Source of the DNA: Lepidostoma basale | Lineage: Eukaryota; Arthropoda; Insecta; Trichoptera; Lepidostomatidae | NCBI GenBank assembly: GCA_022606425.2 | Contig: JAHDVF020000978.1 | Location: 186,001 to 250,000 of the forward strand | Direction: 5' to 3' | DNA: 64,000 nt | Shown: piece by piece, positions 52,715-61,649 of the stretch | How the letters are laid out: every line of letters begins with the position of its first letter | Numbering within the stretch: position 1 is the stretch's first letter | The notes under the pieces: generated by a model | Told to the model about the DNA's origin: nothing | The model's input: only the letters and a program-made list of their open reading frames with translations | The model's database searches: none | Position numbers and translations under genes: made by a program

Positions 52715-53400
52715 TTTAAGTTTAATAGTTAAATAATCCATTGTTTAAGCCGAAACACTATCTTCTTCTTCTTCTTCTTCTTCTTTTTTATGGCTTTTCA
52801 CCGCTTGTGGGTGTTCTGGGCCAGTCTCAAGTAAGGGTAGTTGTGTAATAGTAGTAGTGGGTTAAGGGATTAATCTATGGAAGATTGTTGTATATACAAA
52901 TTACATCTAGGGTTAGTATCTAATAATTATTTGTTAGTAGTAAGGAATATGTTACAGATTTATGTTATTAAGAGTCAGGAATTTTGTTAGTATTTTATAC
53001 AGGTTTTTGTTAGATGAGGAGATGAGAGTGGACATGTTAGTAGGTAAGGGTATATTAAGGTCTATAAGGTCTGGAATAAAATTTGGGTATTGTACATTAA
53101 ACGGGCAGTTGAAGAATATGTGGTCGAGATTTTCATCTTCGATGCCGCATTCACATATGGCAGAGTCTAGAATATGAATTTTGGTAAGATGCGCTCTGTG
53201 ACAACAGTGACCGAAACACTATGATACTTTAACATTATAAACTGTTAAATTAAAAAAACTACGTTTTATGTATCACAATTGTATTTTTATTTTTCGGTAC
53301 AGCTGTTTCGTCAACCTATGTTGGTTGACGAAACAGCTGTCGCGAAAAATAAAAATACAATTGTGATGCGTAAAACTAAATTTTTTTCATTGAACAGGTT
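52715..53400. mobile_element. P4 element split by a LINE (12-bp TSD)
   Basis: The P4 terminal motif (CCATTGTTTAAGCCGAAACA CTAT) is interrupted at 52761 and resumes at 53211 (CCGAAACACTATGATACTTT). The resumed part goes through the arm to a short hairpin (CAACCTATGTTGG) lacking CTGANGA, and the facing arm GACGAAACAGCTGTCGCG. The duplicated CCGAAACACTAT marks the LINE insertion. Confidence 0.8.
52762..53210 (-). pseudogene. Jockey/I-type LINE C-terminus with GAA tail and 12-bp TSD (family L-J)
   Basis: Minus strand: HRAHLTKIHILDSAICECGI, EDENLDHIFFNCPF, LTKFLTLNNINL, stop, then ~240 bp of 3' UTR and (GAA)n. The CECG...ED--DH-FF-CP block is the zinc-knuckle-like end of LINE ORF2 proteins that have a region resembling the one after RNase H. 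Flanked by CCGAAACACTAT (52750-52761, 53211-53222). Inserted in a P4 element. Confidence 0.78.
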
Positions 53401-53489
53401 ATAAGTTTAATAGTATAAATGTTAAGAAAATCAAAGGGTTTTACTGAAATCTCTTCATGGAAGTTCATTTTAAATCAGAATTGAATAAA

Positions 53490-53635
53490 AATATGGTTTC
53501 TAACTTCCTCTACTTGTGTCTTTATTTCGACAGCGACCGGTTTCGCCAGGCTCGCTGCCATTGAAAGACCGGTCAAATAAAGACAAAAGTAGAAGTAGTT
53601 AAAAAAACATCTTTTCAATAAATTATTATGTATAA
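53490..53635. mobile_element. P5 hairpin element
   Basis: Arms ACTTGTGTCTTTATTTCGAC and GTCAAATAAAGACAAAAGT face each other around 53560. Minus-strand 53537-53575 has GAAACCGGTC with helix II GGCAG/CTGGC; CTGANGA not conserved. Arm fragment also at 58580-58660. Confidence 0.55.
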
Positions 53636-53680
53636 ATGTTATATTGTATTCAATGTGAAGTGCCTTATTATATATTTTTA

Positions 53681-53925
53681 ATTGTATCTCAATAGAGACG
53701 AAGAAACAAACTGGAAACTGAATATGGATGATCAAGGTGTTTACAGGACTTATGACCTGTCATTGGTTGGGTTAAGCGCACGCTTTATGTAATTACAACA
53801 TTCCCCATTCCACCATTGTTATTATGATCATGTATGATACATTTTTTGGAAGTTGTATATATACTCCAAATCCATACATATTTTCACGTGGCAGTTCCAG
53901 TCAGCCATCTATGTGACTCCTTATT
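53681..53925 (+). repeat. dispersed repeat R1
   Basis: Nearly identical, in inverted orientation, to 56742-56975; more diverged copy at 31318-31580. Contains TTGGGTTAAGCGCACGCTTT and AGTTGTATATATACTCC. No ORF. Followed by a CGTA-repeat palindrome (ACGTACGTACGTACGT, 53948-53963). Confidence 0.75.
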
Positions 53926-54425
53926 ATATATTTCAATACACTTATACGTACGTACGTACGTGTATATTTTTGTACAGTTGTACGCTTAGGTGTATTGCCT
54001 GTATATGGGATTAACATCCACGTTTTAATTAGAGAATTGTCAGAGCTGGATTCCAATTTAATGCCAGACGTTTTAATGTATCGCTACAAGATTTAGATAA
54101 TTAACTGAATTTTGGAAATTTCGCGTCAATACGTTTATTAATAATATAAACGGCATTGAAATAGATTGGTTTCCAAAAATAAATACATATGTACAATGTG
54201 AAATAAATTGTATTGCTATAAATTCTTCAAAAGGGCTTTTAATAAACAACGACGTGAATTTTAATCAATGGAACAAAAGTAAACATCACATTCACTGTAT
54301 TACTGTCAACCGGGGTAAGTACTCGTAATACGCCGATCGCCCTAAAATAAATAGGTTGTGAAAAAGGTTTCACGGTTGGTACCAATATATTTTTAAGATT
54401 ATCATTATCTATTTTAACCCTATTC
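53926..54425. other. (ACGT)n run and unassigned sequence
   Basis: Apart from the short ACGT repeat at 53948-53963 nothing was recognised. Confidence 0.35.
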
Positions 54426-54429
54426 TTTT

Positions 54430-54464
54430 GACGTTTTGGGGATCATTGCAGTCTTCATTTTCAG
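54430..54464 (-). ncRNA. hammerhead relic, family P7
   Basis: Minus strand: CTGAAAA, T, GAAGA-CTGCAATGA-TCCCC, AAAACGTC. It matches the P7 loop (CTGCAACGA) at 10259-10267. Decayed. Confidence 0.5.
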
Positions 54465-54479
54465 GATAATGTGAACTTC

Positions 54480-54875
54480 GTCAACCTATGTGACACAGTG
54501 GTAGAGGCGAACGGCCGTACGGTTCATTCTCCGATTTCACGTGCGTTCGTCTCGCTTTTGATTACATTCCAGTTTCAGCCGATTCGTAAAAAAAAAAGCC
54601 AAATTATTGCCCCATTGAACTTCATAGTTTTAACTTGAGATTTACTACGAATTTGGGGAAAAGGGTTTCTTGCGGAATCGATACATGGCTTTTGTGTGAC
54701 ATTATTGACCAGTCATACAGGATTGAAGTCGTTAAGAATTGGTTTCTATTCAATAATATATTGTTTGAGAGAATGAAAACTGTTGTGTTGTGCCCTCATT
54801 GTTTTCAAACTATACATGTTTTAGTTGTTTAAATAAAACCATAAACCACAATAATACATTATATTTATTATTTCT
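54480..54875. other. unassigned sequence
   Basis: No supported feature. Confidence 0.3.
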
Positions 54876-54936
54876 TGAACAATGATTTAATAGTCCATAT
54901 TAAGTAATGAATACGAATGAAAACGACATTTGTCGA
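54876..54936 (+). repeat. P2 outer segment
   Basis: TTATTTCTTGAACAATGATT, TAATAGTCCATATTAAG, GAATACGAATGAAAACGAC: the P2 left end, cut off where a SINE S1 begins. Confidence 0.6.
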
Positions 54937-55165
54937 CCTTCGTGGCAGAGTAGTTAGAGCTCTGACTTACATACCGAAGGTCCCGGGTTAAATTTCCGGC
55001 GATGGTAGTGTAATTGTCACACTGCCGTTAGTCTGGTTTAGAATTCGCGTCACAATAAAATGGCGATAAATAAGATACCTATCACATGTCATGACAATCA
55101 ATATAATAGCTAAAATAAATTGTATACAGTAATTGGGTTCAAACGACCTGTTGTATTCAAGGAAA
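54937..55165 (+). mobile_element. SINE S1, full length, plus strand
   Basis: CGTGGCAGAGTAGTTAGAGC (box A), GGTCCCGGGTTAAATTTCC (mutated box B), body GTGTAATTGTCACACTG, AAATGGCGATAAATAAG, tail TTCAAACGACCTGTTGTATT then A run. It interrupts a P2 segment. Confidence 0.85.
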
Positions 55166-55449
55166 AAAACTAATTTCCCCAAAGTTATAGACAGCAATAT
55201 TCTTCAAATTTTAGGTCGTTGAGGATAACACAATACATGGCTATACTCAAGATCCCAAATATTAAAAGTTATAAATGGTTAAAAAAAATTATGAATTAAA
55301 TTAACATGAAATGAAATGTTCACATAAACTTTGGGGTTAGACGTTTTTAATTTTTGAAGTTGAAAAATAACTAAACATATAACATTTAACCATATTATGA
55401 AAAAAATGCCTTGGAAAAAAATTATACATAGTAGAATATGTAAAATATC

Positions 55450-55720
55450 ATGGACAGAAAGAAAAACAATATGAGGCAATGGGGAGGTCACGTAGCCAGA
55501 AGCTCAGACGAAAAGTGGACAAGAAGACTGCTGATTTTGAGACCGTGGACGGCAAAGAGAAGTGCAATGTGACCGCAACTACGGTGAAAGGATGATCTGA
55601 ACAGACACGTCGGAGTTACCTGGATGCAGTCTGCACAGGACAGAGTGACATAGAAGCGAATGGAGGAGGCCTTTGTCCAGGAGTGGACGGGAATAGGCTT
55701 AGGAAGAAGAAGAAGAAGAT
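55450..55720 (+). pseudogene. LINE 3' end (family L-D, GAA tail)
   Basis: Plus strand: MRQWGGHVARSSDEKWTRRL, LILRPWTAKRSAM, stop, DDLNRHVGVTWMQSAQDRVT, stop, MEEAFVQEWTGIG, then (GAAGAA)n. W-GHVAR---D-WT and EAFVQEWT are LINE C-terminal landmarks. Confidence 0.72.
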
Positions 55721-56545
55721 ATTAAATTAAAGTTTTTACGTGTGGCAGCAATGCCTAAACGTTCATACTTATTTTATTAAAATGTTTTCTTTATAAATAA
55801 TTAGAAAGACCAGAGTAAATAGGACATATCATATCACATTTCATTAATCATTATATTTTTTTGGTTCGACATAATTGTGGGGTTGCCGACAGTTGATTAA
55901 TAAAAACCCATGGGATACAAGAGTCATTACTCATTGTCAGCAAATAATTCATGTAGTTTTTTCCACTAATCACAACATATCATGATGTCCATTCATTTGT
56001 CTTTGTGAATATAAAACCATAATATTATGTTTACAAATAATCGATTTTTTAACACTATAAACTAAAATATAAATTAACAATAGCCGTGAAATATCGCTAC
56101 AATTAAGTTACAAAATATATTGTACCTAATATCTTTGTGTTTAAAAATTTACTCTCAAAATATTTGTCTCTAATAAAAGTTCTAGAGCTTTAACCACCGA
56201 TATCATATATAATATAATATAATATAATACAATACATACAAATATAATTTAAAAATTACTACACTTTAATGGTGTCTGTGTGGTACGAGTAAGTTAACAT
56301 TAGCAGGATTTCACCCAAAAAGATTTTCGATTAATGCTTTATAGTATCTGAAAATTTTCACTAACAATGTTTTAGATTTCCATTTTTTAGATTTCCGATG
56401 TTTAATATTTTTATTTCCTTATTTATATTATTATTATTAAATTGGTAAATAACTATTTTTTAAATTAACCACCCACAGGTGAAAATCCAGGATTCGTATA
56501 CAGATATAAGTATACATTTCACAAATATTTGTAAATATTCTGGTC
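55721..56545. other. unassigned AT-rich sequence
   Basis: Contains a (TATAA)n run at 56205-56235; no gene seen. Confidence 0.35.
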
Positions 56546-56549
56546 AATT

Positions 56550-56640
56550 CTTTGGCGTATAAAATAGGAGTGATACTCCAGGCGACTTCTAACAGTGCGC
56601 TAGGAGGCGGTAGCCTCTTCGCATTGTGTTAATAAAGTAG
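56550..56640 (+). promoter_or_regulatory. possible LTR-like promoter/poly(A) segment
   Basis: CGTATAAAATAGGAG (TATA-like) about 75 bp before GTTAATAAAGTAG (AATAAA). Such spacing occurs in retroviral-type LTRs, but no second LTR or primer-binding site was found. Adjoins repeat R1. Confidence 0.25.
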
Positions 56641-56975
56641 TTTGCTAAATGCTAAACAATCATTCTTCATAGATGGCGTTAGTGGATGGATTGTATAGAT
56701 TAATCTTAAAAAAATTAATTAGTACAATCAAATCTACATAGATGGCTAACTGGAACTGCCACGTGAAGATATGTATGGATTTGGAGTATATATACAACTT
56801 CCAAAAAAATGTATCATACATGATCATAATAACAATGGTGGAATGGGGAATGTTGTAATTACATAAAGCGTGCGCTTAACCCAACCAATGACAGGTCATA
56901 AGTTCTGTAAACACCTTGATCATCCATATTCAGTTTCCAGTTTGTTTCTTCGTCTCTATTGAGATACAATTAAAA
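56640..56975 (-). repeat. dispersed repeat R1, inverted partner
   Basis: Minus-strand counterpart of 53681-53925 with only a few differences over ~230 bp, extended by ATCCACTAACGCCATCTATG, shared with the 31318 copy. Confidence 0.75.
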
Positions 56976-57189
56976 AATGGTAAATAACTGTTTGCATCAA
57001 TACTGCATGAGCCATATCGATGTAAGGGGTGAAAAAATAAAATATTGAAAACAATTATGCAGAGCATGTGAATAGAAATATGATAATTAACTATTTGTTG
57101 CTTTTATCATTTATTATTATTATATATTTATATATAATACATAAATTTATATTAAAAACCGATGTCTAATTTGTGCCATTCTTTCGTAT

Positions 57190-57330
57190 GAAGCACTTTT
57201 TTTGTGGCGTGGTATTAAATTAATGTATTATATAATATTTCGAGCTTTGTTAGGATCACAACAAAATTTAAGTTTGTTTTTGTAACCCTGACGAAGCTCA
57301 GGAGAGGACACAACCGGTTGGTTCGATTAA
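57190..57330. repeat. P3 hairpin remnant
   Basis: TTTCGTATGAAGCACTTTTT (end motif) and, at 57288-57319 (plus), CTGACGA, A, GCTC..., ACAACCGGTT. The core strand and helix III palindrome ACCGGT survive; GAAAC became ACAAC and helix II is broken. Confidence 0.55.
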
Positions 57331-57489
57331 ACAAAACAAAGTGCGTTAAAATAAATATTGTTTCAAATTATTAATCTTATTCAGTACCACAGTTCGTCAG
57401 ATTTTTTAAAATAATAAGAAGAAGAAATCATGAATCCACTGAATCATGAAACAGATTTACTCTTTATTGTACAATAATATAAACTCATT

Positions 57490-57660
57490 ATAAAACAATT
57501 CATACGAATGAAAAGGTCGGTTTTCTAGATGTTTAATGTAAATGATATGTATCGCCTTTCTAAGGCATTATCAAATTTGAAAATGCCTAAGGCAGATAAA
57601 ATATACCATTCACATAAATTACAATATAACTTCTAGAATACAGACGTTTTTATTCGTATA
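57490..57660. mobile_element. P2 hairpin element
   Basis: Arms TCGGTTTTCTAGATGTTTAA and CTTCTAGAATACAGACGTTT. Minus-strand 57544-57573: TTGATAAT, GCCTT-AGA-AAGGC, GATAC (for GAAAC), ATAT, C. U3/A8 kept; GAAA mutated. Confidence 0.65.
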
Positions 57661-57699
57661 AAACAGATAAGCTTAACAGTTTTAAATTTTAAAATCTAA

Positions 57700-58030
57700 A
57701 ATAAGCTCGTTACATTTTGACCTTCCTCATTAGTGAATAATAAAGGATAAACAATTTTCCAACTAGCAATTTACTCAAAAAGGTCATTAACGGGCATAGA
57801 TTATCTGCCAGCCATGTTCTGTATTCGAATCGCTCTGCGAAGAAATTCCGACAGTTAATTACGGAGAGTTTCATTAAATACGTTTCTAAGACATTAACTG
57901 CCCTTCGAAACAAGTTGGGGGTATAGCAATGTACCTGGGATGCTATTCGAGATTTCCTCTGTGTAAGAACCGGTACCGACTGGATCAATTCAGCTCCGAA
58001 ATGTTTCACCTTTATTTAGAAGAGTAAATT
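57700..58030. other. unique moderately GC-rich block upstream of the exon
   Basis: 57780-58010 (GCCAGCCATGTTCTGTATTC, AACCGGTACCGACTGG) lies just 5' of the candidate exon. The overlapping minus-strand 99-codon frame has no motif. Could be conserved intronic sequence. Confidence 0.35.
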
Positions 58031-58107
58031 TCGTTTATCTATTGATTTATTCAAAATATTTTTTCGTCTGTTTCTCCATCTCATTTTTTTAAATATTTTA
58101 ATTTCAG

Positions 58108-58192
58108 GTACATCCACGGGATTCTATGACCGGGTCCTACAAGACGTTACCGAGTACAGACAATCCAGGAGACGCCCTATGTGAAGACAAAG
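58108..58192 (+). CDS. candidate internal exon of a host gene (85 bp)
   Basis: A pyrimidine-rich acceptor (TCTGTTTCTCCATCTCATTT ... TTTAATTTCAG) ends at 58107 and a near-consensus donor (AAAG|GTAAGG) starts at 58193. Between them the first frame is open for 28 codons (VHPRDSMTGSYKTLPSTDN...), entering in phase 0 and leaving one base over. GC content is well above the flanks. The second frame has a stop early; the third stops at 58182-58184 and could be a terminal peptide only if the donor is unused. I do not recognise the protein. A second CAG|GTAA lies 26 bp downstream (58223 region), possibly an alternative or recursive site. Confidence 0.6.
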
Positions 58193-58328
58193 GTAAGGAA
58201 GAAGAATAAGAACCCAATTTCAGGTAATTACATATGTTGTCAGTTGCTTTATGGTACGTTTATTGAGAAATTTTCATTTTCATAAAAAAATTGCATACTT
58301 TCTACAGTAAAACTAATTATAAAATATT
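58193..58328. other. intron-like sequence after the exon
   Basis: GTAAGGAAGAAGAATAAGAAC then CAATTTCAGGTAATT; no other feature. Confidence 0.4.
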
Positions 58329-58560
58329 ACTAACTAACTAACCATCACGCCGTTTCCCCGTAGCGCCTCTCCTACATTCACACATCGTGACATGCACGCT
58401 CGTCGATTGTTTCTACTTCGACACTTTAACCAATGCGGCACTCTATCCTTCTCTTTTCGCCCCCACGGGAGACGAGGTGTGATGGGTTGCAAACCTCATT
58501 GCCACCAATAGGCATCTCCCGTGCACGTTTCGGCCCAAAATACCATGATATAAAATAAAA
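58329..58560 (-). mobile_element. SINE S2, transitional copy with extra LINE sequence
   Basis: Between the TTAG-side tail and the GATGCGGCACTC block this copy has CTACATTCACACATCGTGAC ATGCACGCTCGTCGATT, which belongs to the L-A LINE coding end (RRACM-RC). Other S2 copies lack it. After the GGTTTGCAACCC block it ends near GGCCCAAAATACCATG. Confidence 0.75.
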
Positions 58561-58579
58561 TAACAAAAAAAAACAACAT

Positions 58580-58660
58580 AAAACATAAACCGGTCGCTGT
58601 CTAAATAAAGACAAAAGTGGAAGTAGTTAAAAAACATCGTTTTATTTAATTATTACATAA
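58580..58660 (+). repeat. P5 arm fragment
   Basis: AAACCGGTCGCTGTCTAAAT AAAGACAAAAGTGG and AAACATCGTTTTATT: the outer arm after the P5 hammerhead. Core absent. Confidence 0.55.
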
Positions 58661-58661
58661 A

Positions 58662-58720
58662 ACATAATGTTCTTTTTGATGGTGCACATGTTGTTAGCTG
58701 GACGATCCGGAATTTTGTGA
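58662..58720 (+). mobile_element. SINE S2 5' module, plus strand
   Basis: ACATAATGTTCTTTTTGATG GTGCACATG and TTAGCTGGACGATCCGG match the 5' end of the full-length S2 (14737-15214), in the opposite orientation to the S2 3' part at 58329-58560. Together they may be one 5'-inverted copy later split by P5. Confidence 0.65.
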
Positions 58721-58887
58721 AAAATTATTGGAGACCTTATTTTACGGACAGCCCTCGTACACAAAGAAAATAAATACCCAAGAATAAAAAACAAATTTAA
58801 AACTTCAATAATTTTTTTTAATTACCGACTGAATTCAGTAAAAACGGATCTTCATCGGGGAAACAAAACAAAGTAAAGAATCAACAG

Positions 58888-59225
58888 GGTATTATTCTTC
58901 TTCTTTTGATGCCGTGTCAGGTCCCCCCACGTTAGCGATCACTGCAGCAAAGGCATCTCTGTCCTGCGATAATTGTAACAGGTTCAGAACTCTTGTAATT
59001 CCTGTCCGCTATTTAATGTTCTGCAGCCAGGACAGCTGCGTTCTACCAACTCCCCGACGTCCTTCCACTTTACCAATTAATATCAGTCGAAGGAGGTGGT
59101 ATATTTCTCCCCATAGCACCTGACCCAAATAGAGGACCTTTCAATTTTTCACATCGACAATAGCTCTCTATTGGCTCTGGCTCTCTGTAGTACGTCTGCA
59201 TTACTGACCCTATCGGTCCACGGTA
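58888..59225 (-). pseudogene. LINE C-terminus (family L-B), GAA tail
   Basis: Minus strand: RIPWTDRVSNADVLQRARAN, REL, stop, LLRLILIGKVEGRRGVGRTQ, LSWLQNIK, stop, RTGITRVLNLLQLSQDRDAF, AAVIANVGGPDTASKEEE, stop. GK-EGRRG-GR---SWL-N is the family landmark. Note that the last codons are themselves the GAA tail. Confidence 0.8.
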
Positions 59226-59500
59226 TACGAATATACACCTATTTATAAACTTCTAAAAGGGGGTAAAAGACACAAAGTATATAAAAAAGAATATGAACAA
59301 ATATTATAGAAAACTTACGTTTGCCTTTTAATTCGTTGTTTAACCCGTTTTTCAAGTACTTTTCTAAAGCAAGTTAATATGAAAATATTTTAATTTGAAA
59401 AAAAAACACTATAAATATTTTTTTGTTCACAAAAAAAATCTTAGGCAGGGTTATTATTCGTCTAACATAGAAAAATAATCGTTGTTATGAAATACGTTAG
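59226..59500. other. unassigned AT-rich sequence
   Basis: No supported feature. Confidence 0.3.
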
Positions 59501-59504
59501 AATT

Positions 59505-59770
59505 TTCACTTACGGCTAATTGAGAATAGAAACTCCGGCTTAAAGGATTTTGGCTCCGGGTACCAATTCACTATTAATTTATTCATTTCCTCGTAAATGC
59601 TTGAGGTAAGATTCGTTCGTCGGGGACGAACGCAATTTACGACGCGCAGTAAAGGCGACAAATTCCGGGTCACGGCATTAGTGGCTCTCGCTCGTAATGA
59701 GCACACAATTTAATTGTGCCGCGAGCAGATAACATACACGGGGAGCTGGCGGGAATGTTGAGATGTTGAA
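59505..59770. other. GC-richer unique block, candidate conserved non-coding element
   Basis: Contains AATTCACTATTAATTTATTC (homeodomain-type ATTA cores), GTTCGTCGGGGACGAACG and GTAATGAGCACACAATTTAATTG. Not repeated in the window; the 66-codon minus frame has no motif. Confidence 0.4.
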
Positions 59771-59929
59771 CAATATTAGATTGATCGTAATATATAAAAA
59801 ACGGAAGCCAGACAAACGATCACTACATCGCTTTCGATGTCATATCAGGTTTCCTGATGTTGACTATTAGTTTTTGGAATATTGGGGACCAACTCTCTGG
59901 AGATTCAAAGATATGGTATATAGATTTTT

Positions 59930-60180
59930 CATCTTCTTCTACAAGCGCCCTGTCGGGTCTCCCCAACGTTAGCGATCACCTCGGCGAACTTGTCCCTGTC
60001 CTGCCCCACTCGGAACAACTCCTCCACACTTCGGATGCCAGTCCACTCCCTCACGTTTCGCAACCAGGAAATTTGTCTCCTACCGGACCCTCGACGTCCC
60101 TTAATTTTTCCCTCCAATATCAGTTGGACAAGGTGGTACTTTTCCTCATGCAGTATATGACCCAGATGTGAGATCTTTCG
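59930..60180 (-). pseudogene. LINE C-terminus (family L-B), open 62 codons
   Basis: Minus strand: MEGKIKGRRGSGRRQISWLR, NVREWTGIRSVEELFRVGQD, RDKFAEVIANVGETRQG, with a GAAGAAGATG tail. Upstream (LGHILHEEKYHLVQL) continues open. A well-kept end of the L-B protein; stops appear only at the tail. Confidence 0.8.
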
Positions 60181-60184
60181 AACC

Positions 60185-60315
60185 AGAACCTACACAGAAC
60201 CAACATGCCCTCTGATGACACCGATTAATAGAGCAAAGTCTGTTGAACACGATCTCCCCGGAGATCGGCGTCTTTGATATTACTGAAAGTGCAATCAGAA
60301 GACAAATCTTAACTT
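60185..60315 (+). pseudogene. Jockey-like LINE, coding end (left part)
   Basis: CAGAACCAACATGCCCTCTG to TACTGAAAGTGCAATCAGAA matches ACRTNLPL...RESTFRRQI of the copy at 1866-2640. Split from its 3' UTR by a P2 insertion with TSD CTTAACTT. Confidence 0.75.
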
Positions 60316-61045
60316 ATTAATTCGAATGAAAACGTCAGTTTTCTAGAAGGTTTATTATATTTTATGAGAATGATATTTTCCACATGGAAATGTGGCAAAA
60401 TTTCAGCTCGTTGCTGTTTATATATACTAGTAATGGAGCAAAATATGTAGTTGTAATTAACGTAAATTGATGTGGCTTTATACATTTTTTAACAAATAAT
60501 TATTTGGGTAGGTTCAGAAATACTGGAAAGTGCTTCTTGGAACTCATTAAAATTAATTATAACTTTGGATACATATGTATTTAAGGAATACTTTATGACG
60601 TATATAAATCAAAAAAGTTATTTGAGATAGAACGAAATAAATTGTTTCTAAGAAAAACGTATTTTTAAAAAGATTTTACAAATGATTTTACATATTTCAA
60701 GGTGACTAATGATTCTAAGTATTATATATATAAAATCGCCTTCCTGCGTAGACTCATTCGATGTATTCTCTTCTGCATCTGACATGTAAAATAAATACAG
60801 TGCAGAATCAAGAGCTCTTTGAATCTAATTATGTATCGGAACTACATTAAGGAGTAGGGATGAATATAATTATGTTAGTTTGTTCATTGATTAAAGTTAA
60901 ATTATGTTTTTTGTACCCTTTTAAGGCATTATCAAAAGCCTTAGAATGGCAAAACATGTCATTCCTATAAAATATAATAAAACTTCTGAAAAACGTAGGA
61001 ATTATTTAATATGGAGTTTTACATCATTGTTCAAGAAACAACAAA
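60316..61045. mobile_element. P2 element, 730 bp, with 8-bp TSD
   Basis: Flanked by CTTAACTT (60308-60315, 61046-61053). P2 arms lie at both ends: AACGTCAGTTTTCTAGAAGG on the left and its complement on the right, followed by the outer segment GGAGTTTTACATCATTGTTC. Between them is about 500 bp of unassigned AT-rich sequence. The hammerhead at 60910-60960 is rearranged (AAGGCATTATCAAAAGCC, GGCAAAACATGTC). The longest P2 copy here and the one that defines its ends. Confidence 0.75.
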
Positions 61046-61053
61046 CTTAACTT

Positions 61054-61185
61054 TAGAAAGTATCTTGTCATCCTAAAGTCAAATAATCTTTCTTGCGTTC
61101 CTAGTATTTTACCTGATTTCAAATATAAGCTTTAAACTGTTAATATATTTGTCATTTATTTGGAGGAAATAAACTGGTTTGATTT
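61054..61185 (+). pseudogene. Jockey-like LINE 3' UTR (right part)
   Basis: TCTTGCGTTCCTAGTATTTT, ACCTGATTTCAAATA and GGAAATAAACTGGTTTGATTTG match the 3' UTR at 2520-2635. Confidence 0.75.
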
Positions 61186-61189
61186 GTGA

Positions 61190-61335
61190 GTAGGCGCGCG
61201 CGCCTAGGCGTCTCAGTCCCCGGTTGCTTTAAACAGCTCATCGACGCCCTTTATGCCAGACTAGTTCCTTATGCTGTGGAACCAGGAGATTTACCGCCTG
61301 TCATCACCTCGTCAACCTTTTATTTAACAACCAAT
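61190..61335 (+). CDS. short coding-like fragment of unknown origin
   Basis: GC-rich open stretch VSVPGCFKQLIDALYARLVP, YAVEPGDLPPVITSSTFYLT TN, stop. Composition differs sharply from the surroundings. Directly behind the Jockey 3' UTR; a TAG that could be an acceptor lies at 61191-61193 but has a poor pyrimidine tract. It may be a terminal exon, a retroelement scrap or chance. Confidence 0.25.
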
Positions 61336-61554
61336 TAGTTTTTAAAAACAACAAACTAATGTCATAAAATATTAAGATTCTTTAATTTGTATGTTATGTT
61401 TATTCATCTTACACTAGTGTCTTGTTATGCCTGACGATTTTTTACATTTAGGGGTGTTGTATGACAGTCGTACTGCCATTTTTATGATCTTTTCGTTTAC
61501 ATGTAACGTAAGTGTCTTACCTGATTTAATATATAATACATTTTTGTTCCTATT
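61336..61554. other. unassigned sequence
   Basis: No supported feature. Confidence 0.3.
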
Positions 61555-61648
61555 TATACTTCTTCTGGTGCCAAATCAGGTTCCTCCAACATTGGCGAGC
61601 ACTGCAGCGAAAGCATCTTTGTCCTGCGCCACTATTGTACATGTGATG
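61555..61648 (-). pseudogene. LINE L-B tail fragment
   Basis: CTTCTTCTGGTGCCAAATCA GGTTCCTCC and GCAGCGAAAGCATCTTTGTC match the L-B end (minus: AQDKDAFAAVLANVGGT). Confidence 0.65.
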
Positions 61649-61649
61649 C

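Noticed and set aside
57710..58009. 99-codon minus-strand frame as a gene
   Set aside because: No recognisable motif and opposite in strand to the adjacent exon; kept only as a unique block.
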